Assembly (NCBI GenBank): GCA_900696575.1
Contig: CAADHD010000027.1
Location: 124,001-188,000 of the forward strand
From: an uncultured Bacteroidota bacterium
GTDB lineage: Bacteria; Bacteroidota; Bacteroidia; AKYH767-A; OLB10
DNA length: 64,000 bases
Direction: 5' to 3'
Shown here: piece by piece, positions 1 to 8,582 of the stretch
Layout: each line of letters begins with the position of its first letter
Position numbering within the stretch: position 1 is the stretch's first letter
Notes under the pieces: model-generated
Databases searched by the model: none
Seen by the model: only the letters and a program-made list of their open reading frames with translations
Told to the model about the DNA's origin: nothing
Made by a program: the position numbers and the translations under genes

Positions 1-767
1 TCCCATGAACGGAAAGAAACAATGTGTTTAAGATTTACACTGCCACCGAACATTTCGAACGAGTCATCGCCATTATAAGACACCTGGATATACTCTATTT
101 CAGTTCCTGATCCTACACCGCCAAGCGTAAGGCCATTGATTTCATTGTTTGGCTGAAATGCAATACCGCTGAATTCGATACGCACATACTTCAGTTTACC
201 TGAATTATCATTCGTATTGTTTCCTCCGAATTGTGCGCCTACGCCTCCTTCAATAGTTCCTTCGCCACCGGGCAAATTAACCGGTGCGCGTCCGCAGATA
301 ATGATGCCGCCCCAGTCGCCATAGTCGCGCTGACCGGCCGGTTGGGCTGAGGTAAACACAATGGGTTTACCGGCAGTTCCAACAGCCATTATTTTAGCGC
401 CTCTTTCAATAATCAAGGTGCCTTTTGTGTTTTTATCTCCTTTTATTATCGTTCCTGCTTCGATGGTAAGTGTGGCCGGTTCCTTAACATAAACAAAACC
501 TTTGATAATGTAAGTGTTGTTGCTTGTCCAGTTTGCATCTGAAGTAATGTTTCCTTGCACTTCGATAGTTTGGCCGGCTTGTGTTTCACAAAATGTGCCT
601 GTGAATCCGGCAGGACAATCGCAGCCGCAGTTGTCATTAACGACTCCTCCGTTTTGACAGGTGGTTTTACAATCGTCTTTTTTCTTACAAGACGGTAAAG
701 AAGCAACAGCCAGAAAAATCAGTGTTACTGTTCCTAAATGTTTAAGAATGTTGATAGTGGTTCTCAT
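1..767 (-). CDS. Lipoprotein with EGF-like Cys motif and right-handed repeat-like region, T9SS-type surface protein (3' part lies beyond window edge)
   Basis: Minus-strand reading from ATG at 767: MRTTINILKHLGTVTLIFLAVASLPSCKKKDDCKTTCQNGGVVNDNCGCDCPAGFTGTFCETQ...TIEAGTIIKGDKNTKGTLIIERGAKIMAVGTAGKPIVFTSAQ; lipobox-like LPSC; open to position 1. Absent from supplied ORF track. Confidence 0.75.
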   Translation of the reverse strand, partial: MRTTINILKHLGTVTLIFLAVASLPSCKKKDDCKTTCQNGGVVNDNCGCDCPAGFTGTFCETQAGQTIEVQGNITSDANWTSNNTYIIKGFVYVKEPATLTIEAGTIIKGDKNTKGTLIIERGAKIMAVGTAGKPIVFTSAQPAGQRDYGDWGGIIICGRAPVNLPGGEGTIEGGVGAQFGGNNTNDNSGKLKYVRIEFSGIAFQPNNEINGLTLGGVGSGTEIEYIQVSYNGDDSFEMFGGSVNLKHIVSFRSW

Positions 768-891
768 TGTTGTTAAATTTTTGTTTAGCTGGTGCAATAA
801 TCTCCAGCCAGTGTTAAGCAGGAGTTAACACAACAGAAAGTAAAGGTTAACAACAGTGGTAACCTGAAAAAAGAAGAAAAATAATGCCGGT

Positions 892-1329
892 TTAGTGGAT
901 GCTGGTTTTGAAATACATTTCAACGCAGCGGCCGTTATCCGAAAAAATTACCTGATCAGAAAGATGTTTCATCAGGAAAACACCGCGTCCTGTAGGTTTT
1001 TCAAGGTTTTCAGGCGCTGTCGGGTCGGGCAGATTGTAAAAATCAAACCCCGGGCCTTCGTCCTGAACAGTAAAAATCAGATTATCACCTTCAACTTCAT
1101 AAGTAACCGTTACTTTTTTGGAAGGGTTATATTCATTTCCATGTTGTATGGCATTATTCACTGCTTCAGTAACCGATACCAGTATATTTCCGAATGCGTC
1201 TTCATGGATATTATGCTCTGTGCGCAATTCCTCAATAAGGTTTTCTATAATGTTGATGCTTTCCGGCTCGCTTACAATGCTGATGGTTTTCTTGGTGGGC
1301 TGTGCAGTGCTGGTCATAATGGTATTCAT
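892..1329 (-). CDS. ATP-binding protein, anti-sigma factor / RsbW-like HATPase
   Basis: ORF contains VTEAVNNAIQHGN (N box) and DEGPGFD...GRGVFLMKHLSD (G boxes). Likely start MNTIMTST inside the longer ORF 892..1461. Confidence 0.8.
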   Translation of the reverse strand: MNTIMTSTAQPTKKTISIVSEPESINIIENLIEELRTEHNIHEDAFGNILVSVTEAVNNAIQHGNEYNPSKKVTVTYEVEGDNLIFTVQDEGPGFDFYNLPDPTAPENLEKPTGRGVFLMKHLSDQVIFSDNGRCVEMYFKTSIH

Positions 1330-1492
1330 TTCAGTGGTGCGAAGGTACGAAGGTAACGGAATAGAAATGCCTGTAACATTTTTTGTAAAAGAGTTTTTCA
1401 ACATACGGAAAGTGAAATCCGTTGCGGGCCTGAAGGTAGAAGGGTATCTGGGTGAAATCATGTAGGTTTGCCACCTTTATTTTTAAAATTAC

Positions 1493-3304
1493 ATGGACAG
1501 AAATCAGGTCATTGGCTTTGTGTTGATAGCAGCAGTATTGATTGTTTTCGGAGTGCTGAACAAGCCATCAGAAGAAGAATTAGCCGCCAGAAAACATTAT
1601 CAGGATTCCATTGCACGGCTGAACTCTGCGCCTGTGCAGCAAACAGGGCAGGACCCCGTCATGGATTCAACCTTAACAATTCCATCCGTTAATGATTCGC
1701 TCGCAGCAGAACCGGATACATTTGCTCTCGCCTCAACTGCGAATGCCGCAAGGGATGAATATGTGATTGAGAATAATCTTATCCGCCTTTCTGTTTCCAC
1801 GCTTGGCGGAAAAATTTCGGGAGTGGAACTGAAGAATTACAAAACCTCTTCGGGCGCCCCGCTCTTGCTTATTGATAATGACACGGCCTCCTTCGGGTTT
1901 AACTTTTTTGCTCAGAACAGAGCGGTTTCTACTTCGAAACTGAATTTCACTAAAGCCTATTCTTCTGAAGATTCATTGGTCATGAAATTTGAGGCCGGTG
2001 AAAACCGTAGCATCACCCTTCATTACAGCCTTAAACCCGACTCCTACCTTGTTGGTTTTGATGTAAAATTTCACAACCTGCACGAACTGGTCGCACCCAA
2101 CACTTCCTACATGGAGCTTGACTGGAAGTATGCCATGTTGCAAACCGAGAAAGACCTTAAAAGCGAGCGGCCTAATGCCACGCCATATTACATGTTCAGC
2201 GCTGACCGCGAAGTAGAATCGCTTTCGTATTCATCGTCAGAAAATAAAAACATCACTACCCGTCTGAAATGGGTCGCCTTTAAACAACATTTTTTTACTT
2301 CCGCTCTTATTGCTTCTGATGAGTTCGAAAAACCCACCAACATCTCCGTTGAAGAGCCCCTGACTGACGATGCCGTTAAAATATGCGCGGCTTCTTTTAC
2401 TATCCCTTTCATTCATCAGCCTGAAGTGAACCATTCTTTTCAATTTTATTTCGGGCCGAATCACTATCAGACCCTGAAGAAGATTGGCCTGAACATGGAG
2501 CAATTGGTTAATCTCGGCTTCTTTGGTTTCGTAAGCAAATGGTTAGTCATCCCTGTGTTTAACTGGCTGAACAGTTTCAACCTGAACTTCGGAATCATCA
2601 TCCTTATCCTCACCATCCTTATCCGCATAATCCTGCTGCCGCTTACTTACAAATCGTTTCTGGCAACAGCCAAAATGCGTGTGCTGCAACCTGAGGTAAA
2701 TGAACTGAATGAGAAATTCAAAGACGACCCTATGAAGAAGCAACAGGAACTCATGGGGCTTTACCGCAAGGCGGGAGTAAATCCGCTGGGAGGCTGCATA
2801 CCTGCACTGCTGCAGATTCCCATCCTGTTTGCCATGTTCAGCTTCTTTCCTACCTCCATTGAGTTAAGGCAGGAAAGTTTCCTGTGGGCCAAAGACCTTT
2901 CTACTTACGATTCTATTCTTGATTTGCCATTCAACATTCCGTTTTACGGAAGCCATGTAAGCCTGTTTACATTGCTGATGACGGTTTCCATTCTGCTTTA
3001 CACCTCCATCAACATGCAGATGACGGCTGCTACCAATCCGCAAATGAAAATCATCATGTACATCATGCCGGTTATGTTCCTCGGAGTGTTTAACAGTTAT
3101 TCTGCAGGCTTGAGTTATTATTATTTTCTGAGCAACCTGTTTGGTCTTGGCCAGCAGTATATGTTTAAAGCTTTTGTAGATGAGGACGAAATTCACCGCA
3201 AGATTCAGGAGAATAAAAAGAAGCCGGTAAAGAAATCTTCGTTTCAGGAGCGATTGGAAAAGATGGCAAAGGAGCGCGGCTACCAGGCGCCTAAAAAGAA
3301 ATAG
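1493..3304 (+). CDS. yidC: Membrane protein insertase YidC
   Basis: 603 aa; MDRNQVIGFVLIAAVLIVFG N-terminus, large periplasmic domain, NPLGGCIPALLQIPILFAMF motif, basic C-tail. Confidence 0.95.
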   Translation: MDRNQVIGFVLIAAVLIVFGVLNKPSEEELAARKHYQDSIARLNSAPVQQTGQDPVMDSTLTIPSVNDSLAAEPDTFALASTANAARDEYVIENNLIRLSVSTLGGKISGVELKNYKTSSGAPLLLIDNDTASFGFNFFAQNRAVSTSKLNFTKAYSSEDSLVMKFEAGENRSITLHYSLKPDSYLVGFDVKFHNLHELVAPNTSYMELDWKYAMLQTEKDLKSERPNATPYYMFSADREVESLSYSSSENKNITTRLKWVAFKQHFFTSALIASDEFEKPTNISVEEPLTDDAVKICAASFTIPFIHQPEVNHSFQFYFGPNHYQTLKKIGLNMEQLVNLGFFGFVSKWLVIPVFNWLNSFNLNFGIIILILTILIRIILLPLTYKSFLATAKMRVLQPEVNELNEKFKDDPMKKQQELMGLYRKAGVNPLGGCIPALLQIPILFAMFSFFPTSIELRQESFLWAKDLSTYDSILDLPFNIPFYGSHVSLFTLLMTVSILLYTSINMQMTAATNPQMKIIMYIMPVMFLGVFNSYSAGLSYYYFLSNLFGLGQQYMFKAFVDEDEIHRKIQENKKKPVKKSSFQERLEKMAKERGYQAPKKK

Positions 3305-3325
3305 AGTTGAATCAAATCAGCTAAG

Positions 3326-3838
3326 ATGAGGTTTACAGCTTATGTACTTGTATGTTTAATAGTGGTTGCAGGCATTTTTTTCGGCCGTTGTAAATCATCA
3401 GAAAAACCGACAGCAGGCAACACCCTGAATAACGATACCATACTGCTGGCCTCCATAGAGCGCACTCCCTGTTTCGGCATTTGCCCGGTGTATAAAACCG
3501 TTATTTACCGGAGTGGTTATGCTATAATGCATGGAAAGCGAAATGTACCAAACATTGGCCGGTTCAGTACAAGGCTTACACAGGAGCAGGTCAAATCCAT
3601 CATCCGCTTTGCAGAAGAAAATAAAATCTTTGACCTCGAAGGCGAATACATTGAACCCCGCATTGCCGACTTTCCGACTACCATTACCGAACTGAACATA
3701 CATGGCCGCTACAAACGCATTGTAAATACACAGCCTTCGGCTCCCGAAGTATTGCTGCATTGGGAAAAATTTCTGGATTCGTTTTTTAATGAACATACGC
3801 AGTGGCAGTTGATGAATGATCCTCAGGGGGAGGAGTGA
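3326..3838 (+). CDS. DUF6438-like lipoprotein
   Basis: 170 aa; signal/lipobox FFGRC; TPCFGICPVYKTVIYRSG motif. Confidence 0.65.
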   Translation: MRFTAYVLVCLIVVAGIFFGRCKSSEKPTAGNTLNNDTILLASIERTPCFGICPVYKTVIYRSGYAIMHGKRNVPNIGRFSTRLTQEQVKSIIRFAEENKIFDLEGEYIEPRIADFPTTITELNIHGRYKRIVNTQPSAPEVLLHWEKFLDSFFNEHTQWQLMNDPQGEE

Positions 3839-3914
3839 CCTGTCAGTGCCGGTAAGAAAGTAAAAAGACAAAAAACTTTTGCCATTTATGGTTGAGTCTT
3901 TTTTTACCCCCGTT

Positions 3915-3942
3915 TTGAATTTTCAAAATTTATTTACATTTG
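3915..3942 (+). promoter_or_regulatory. Bacteroidota-type promoter (TTG-N17-TACATTTG)
   Basis: TTG at 3915-3917 and TACATTTG at 3935-3942 match the -33/-7 TAnnTTTG pattern. Confidence 0.55.
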
Positions 3943-3959
3943 TATTCCCGATTTGGATC

Positions 3960-4028
3960 ATGACCCACCCTGTAAACACCATTCTCCCGCTGCACGATTC
4001 TTGTGGTGTGTGTGTGACGACACGCTAA
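3960..4028 (+). CDS. Putative 22-aa leader peptide (MTHPVNTILPLHDSCGVCVTTR)
   Basis: Short ORF between the promoter-like motif and a strong terminator hairpin. Confidence 0.3.
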   Translation: MTHPVNTILPLHDSCGVCVTTR

Positions 4029-4052
4029 AAACCCAAACCGAAAAAAATATAG

Positions 4053-4101
4053 TCCCGTTTTGTCTCGTCCATGAAAGACGAGACAAGGCGGGATTTTTTT
4101 T
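4053..4101 (+). terminator. Intrinsic terminator / attenuator hairpin
   Basis: TCCCGTTTTGTCTCGTC-catgaaa-GACGAGACAAGGCGGGA (17 bp with two G:U pairs) followed by TTTTTTTT. Confidence 0.8.
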
Positions 4102-4134
4102 ATTCTCTGACTTAAACCAAAAATCAATAAACTT

Positions 4135-4662
4135 ATGAAAAGCAAATTCAAATTTATCGTAATCGCTTTAAGCGTATTATTCAGTTCATGTGCAAAAGAT
4201 GGTGAAATAGGGCCGCAGGGTCCTGCCGGTAGTAAAGGAGATCAAGGTCCTCAAGGGGTTCCGGGTAATGCCAATGTTAAAACTGTAACGGTATCAACTT
4301 CAAACTGGACAATGTTTGGTACAATTGGTCAACCCGGGTAAGGTTATCAAACAACCATTTCAGTTAGTGATATTACTCAGGATATAATTGATAAAGGGTT
4401 TGTAATGGTATATATCCAGAATGGAGGACAATATATTGCTCTTCCGGTTACTGTTGTAGCAACCTCAACATGGTCAACTTCATGGGCGTTTTTATTTGAA
4501 TTAGGATCTGTAATTATTCAAACACAAGATTCAGACGGAATTACTCCGAACCCGGGTAACCGCACTTTCAAAATCGTAATTGTTGCCGGACCGGCCAGAC
4601 TCATGAACATAGATTGGAATAATTATGATGAAGTGAAGTCAAGGTTTCAATTAATGGAATAG
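4135..4662 (+). pseudogene. Collagen-like (Gly-X-Y) lipoprotein gene interrupted by in-frame TAA
   Basis: MKSKFKFIVIALSVLFSSCAKDGEIGPQGPAGSKGDQGPQG... stops at TAA 4339-4341, then reads on in the same frame: GYQTTISVSDITQDIIDKGFVMVYIQNGGQYIALPV... to 4662. Confidence 0.7.
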
Positions 4663-4683
4663 CAACATTCCGGTTAAAGAATT

Positions 4684-4841
4684 TCCAATGTCGGAAAACT
4701 ATTTCCCAATGTTGGAACGCTCCTTTTATATTATATATGGGGAATTTTAATCCCCATGTGGGAAAACTCCATCCCCATGTCGGAAAGCTCCTTCCCTATG
4801 TCGGAAGGCTCAATCCCTATGTCGGAAAGCTCCTTCCCGAC
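4684..4841. repeat. Degenerate 21-bp tandem repeat array, about 6 units
   Basis: Units: tttccaatgtcggaaaactat / ttcccaatgttggaacgctcc / (AT-rich interruption) / atccccatgtgggaaaactcc / atccccatgtcggaaagctcc / ttccctatgtcggaaggctca / atccctatgtcggaaagctcc. Confidence 0.85.
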
Positions 4842-4903
4842 ATGTCTTCATAATACTAACACATTAAAAATCAATAATTAAACAATTTAAAACCAAAAAC
4901 ACC

Positions 4904-6250
4904 ATGATCATCACACCAAAAATGGGCTTAAAAAAGCTCACCGACCCGCAGATTAATACCTATGCGGAAGAAAAGTTCATCAAATTAAACGGCAATGCAG
5001 CCTTTGCAGCCGTAAGCCCTTCGGCAGCCGAGGTGGAAGCTAAGCGGGTTGACTATGCCGCCAAATTAGCCACCGCTCAGGACGGTACCTAGGCCGATAC
5101 CGAAGCAAAAAACCAGGCGCGCAAACTGCTCGAAGAAATGCTTACGCTTCAGGCACTCGACTGCGCCCGCATTGCCAATGACGACATGACCCTTTACAAT
5201 GGCGAACTGCCCGGCAACCTTTGGTTTAACAATACATGGGATACTTATAATAATGGTGCAACACTAACTCCGCAGTATTGGACTGCCACTACTACAGGAC
5301 CTGATTATCCGGTGAACAATACAGCAGGACAACGTTATTTGGCAATTAATCCTGCACCTTATCCTGCAAACTTATTCGATTGCTCTGTCAGCCAGCCATG
5401 CAACATCCCAATGATAATTCACAATGAAGGCGATTCGGCTTCATCGTTTTCATTACAGTTTGCGCAGCAGATAGCGCAGAACGAATTGCCGGCCCTCAGC
5501 CAGGATGCCATAGCGCAATGGAAAGCACAGAAAGCGCTTTACGAATCATTGCGCAACAATCCTGAAATGTTCAGCGACCCCGTTTTGCAGCAGTTTTACG
5601 ATTCGGCTTCGGTTGAAAACATCGGGCTTTTAACCGATGTAAATGATCTGATAGCATTAACGGCTGACACAACTATAAATACTGACAGCACTCTGCTTGC
5701 CGGTGTTATCGGTGATGCACATTCGCATAACAGCGCCATTGTGCCGGGCATCATTACCGAATTCAACGAAAAAGTTATTAACGAAATTTACCTGAACAGC
5801 TTTGCATCGGGAAGGTTAAAACTAACACCGGCCGAACTGGGCGATTCCATGATAGTGGCTATGCAGTGTATTTATGATGGCGGCCCGGCTGTTGCTGCTG
5901 CCCGCGCTTTGGTGCATAGCCAGTATCCTTTCACCATGTTTAACGATGAAGAGCTGTGTACAGGCTCCGCTTACAGGATGATGGCTTCAAACCCTGATTC
6001 AAAAGCGTTAAACCATTCTGCTGTTTTTCTATTCCCCAACCTTGTAAAGGATAAACTTACAATTGGTTTTAATGAGAAGGTTACATGCCTTGTACAGGTA
6101 CTTGATATTGCAGGCCGTGTGCTGACGGAAGTTAAGCTGCCGGAAGGAAGCTATTCCGTAACCATGGATGTAAGCAAATTAAGCGCAGGCAGCTACCTTT
6201 ACCGCATTGCCGGAACAGGAATATCGGGAAAATTTGAAGTGGTAAAATAA
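4904..6250 (+). pseudogene. Chimeric gene with in-frame TAG: N-terminus without signal peptide joined to C-terminal part of a T9SS-sorted surface protein
   Basis: ORF 4904..5092 ends in TAG at 5090-5092; the same frame continues (ADTEAKNQARKLLEEM...) into ORF 5138..6250. C-terminus LFPNLVKDKLTIGFN...VLDIAGRVLTEVKLPEGSYSVTMDVSKLSAGSYLYRIAGTGISGKFEVVK is a T9SS type A sorting domain. Confidence 0.7.
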
Positions 6251-6307
6251 AAGATAAGGCAGCGGGCAGCATAAGCTGCCCGTTGTTCGTCTTAAAAAGA
6301 AAGTAAT

Positions 6308-7850
6308 ATGCGTTGGTTATTCATAGGTTGTTTTATTTGTATGTTTCATTTTGCTGCCTATGCACAAAAAGAGAAAAATCAGTGGGTGATCTCATGGTTA
6401 GGAATGGTTCAACAAAATAACATTATCAGTTCTCATTCTTTTATAGACTTCAATTCAGGAGTAGCAGATACAAGCAAAATCATAGGCCCCGCCCGATTTT
6501 TTCTGACCATAGCAAGTATATGCGACAGCAGCGGGCAGTTGCTGTTTTACAGCAACGGGCATACGGTTTACAACCGCCAGCACGATACGCTGTGGAACGG
6601 TGCGGGAATAAATCCGGGATATTGTACAAATTACTATGCACCTAACGGAGGCATGGGCATACCTCAGGGAGCATTGGTTTTTCCAAGACCGGGATATGCC
6701 GGCCAGTGTATTTTATATTTCATGCGAGCCGGTACTTATTGGAGGAAGTCAGATTTTCGGGCAGGCGCTTTCAATACCCTACAGCATTATAGACATGAGC
6801 CTTGACGGGGGATTGGGAGGCATTGTGCCGGGCAAAAAAGATCTGATTGCTTATTACGATACATTGATTTACGGAAGACTGACAGCCGTAAAACACGGCA
6901 AGGGGCGCGACTGGTGGGTCATTGACCATAAAAGCAATACCAACATTTACAACAAACTGTTGGTAACGCCCGATACGATGATACTTTACCAGCAACAGAT
7001 AGGACGACCGCACGTGTTTGAGCAGGTGGTACAGCAGGCAGTCTTCAGCCCGCAGGGAGATAAGTTTGTAATCGGGATTACTATTGATGCTTCCTATATT
7101 GACAGTGTTTGGACATATCCGACCAATATAATTGACATGTACGATTTCGACCGGTGTACAGGACAACTGAGTAATGTGAAATTCATAGAAGTGCCTGATA
7201 ACGTATATGTTGCTACCGGCTGCGGATTTTCCGCAAACGGAAGATGGCTGTATGTAAATACCAATAAAGATATTTACCAATACGATACCTGGAGCAGCAA
7301 CATCAATGCAACACGAACAGTTGTGGCAACATGGGATACGACAACCGTACCTAAAACATTGTATTATTTTCAACTGCTCGGACCTGACGGGAAGATTTAC
7401 CTGACCAATTATCATAGCGCAGCACTGCTGCATGTTATTGACAATCCAGATGCACAGGGCACAGCCTGTAGTGTTATACAAGGCGGTTTGCAGCTTCCGG
7501 TTCTTAATACTTTCGTACTTCCCAATGCCGTTAATTATTCTCTGGGGTCGGTAGCAGGCAGTGCATGCGATACTTTATTGTCGGTTACAATTAGCGAAAT
7601 TGAAAGAATTTCCATTTCAGTTTATCCCAACCCCGCTGCTTCACAACTTACACTGCAATACTCACCACCAAAAACCACCGGCCTTGCAACCGTTTACAAT
7701 GTGTTAGGCGAAGCAGTACAGCAACTCACCTTACTCCCCAACACCACCCGCCAGCAAGTAAACATTACTCACCTGCCCGCAGGGCTTTACTTAATAAAAG
7801 TAGAGACCGATGGGAAAAGCGGAGTAAAGCGGTTTGTAAAGCAGGAGTGA
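6308..7850 (+). pseudogene. T9SS type A sorting domain protein, frameshifted
   Basis: ORF 6308..6805 (signal peptide MRWLFIGCFICMFHFAAYAQ) and ORF 6636..7850 (C-term VYPNPAASQLTLQYSPP...LPAGLYLIKVETDGKSGVKRFVKQE) overlap in different frames; frame switch likely about 6715-6775. Confidence 0.7.
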
Positions 7851-7883
7851 TAGCAGGGAGTTAGCAACCCAATCAGCGTTTTC

Positions 7884-7920
7884 AACCCCCAAAGGAGTTC
7901 TTTTTACTCCTTCGGGGGTT
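7884..7920. terminator. Bidirectional intrinsic terminator between convergent genes
   Basis: AACCCCCaAAGGAGT-tcttttt-ACTCCTTcGGGGGTT. Confidence 0.75.
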
Positions 7921-7928
7921 TTGATGAA

Positions 7929-8537
7929 TCATCCGTTTGCACCCTGCTTCGACTCAATATCCGTTACACCTCCCGAAATAATAAATTTCATCATCTCGGT
8001 TCCCGAAGCATTAATCGGAGTAACATTGCCGGAAGGAACTATAAAAAGCTGTCCGTTAAAACCATAAGAGAATGGAAAATAAACAGCAATTTTTCCGGCA
8101 GGTATGCCAAGGTTGGTCAGGTCATCCTCGGTTATGAACCCTATGCGCTGAATATCGCTGTCGGCATTTACTTTAACCAGTACAGGTTTGGTAAACCGTT
8201 TTTTCTCGCCTACAAATGCTTCAATCAAGTCTTTAACTGACGAATAAACAATTTTGACCATGGGAGTTCGGTTCAGCAACTTATCAAAAATGATATAAGC
8301 CGGATTGGCAACCAGCGATGTTGCAAAATAGCCGAACACAGAAACCAGAACGAAGATGGCCAGAATTCCCAGTCCGTGAATATCTACTTCGCCAATGCCC
8401 GGAATTTTAACGGGGAAATTAAAGGGAAGCAGATTGTCAATCCATACAATAGAAACATACAGCACATAAACAGTAACCGCTACCGGAACAATCAGCAGGC
8501 AACCCTGAAGAAAGTAATTGAATAATTTTTTCATCAT
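7929..8537 (-). CDS. DUF502 family membrane protein
   Basis: 202 aa; MMKKLFNYFLQGCLLIVPVAVTVYVLY...NPAYIIFDKLLNRTPMVKIVYSSVKDLIEAFVGEKKRF. Confidence 0.85.
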   Translation of the reverse strand: MMKKLFNYFLQGCLLIVPVAVTVYVLYVSIVWIDNLLPFNFPVKIPGIGEVDIHGLGILAIFVLVSVFGYFATSLVANPAYIIFDKLLNRTPMVKIVYSSVKDLIEAFVGEKKRFTKPVLVKVNADSDIQRIGFITEDDLTNLGIPAGKIAVYFPFSYGFNGQLFIVPSGNVTPINASGTEMMKFIISGGVTDIESKQGANG

Positions 8538-8582
8538 AACACGATGGTTTTTGCAAAGATGATAAGAAAGCGGTTGCGGATT

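Noticed and set aside
446-706. 86-aa minus-strand ORF
   Set aside because: Lies out of frame inside the real lipoprotein gene reading from ATG at 767.
895-1465. Plus-strand ORFs 895..1356 and 1118..1465
   Set aside because: Antisense shadows of the clear HATPase gene on the minus strand.
4684-4841. Possible CRISPR array
   Set aside because: Units are 21 bp and directly contiguous with no spacers; no cas genes in the window.
4135-6250. Alternative genetic code or programmed stop readthrough (TAA and TAG both in frame)
   Set aside because: Conserved ribosomal and housekeeping genes end normally at TAA and TAG nearby, and no recoding signal is evident; lesions are confined to accessory genes.
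6771-7481. 236-aa minus-strand ORF
   Set aside because: Antisense to the T9SS protein coding frame; no recognisable domain; composition typical of shadow ORFs.
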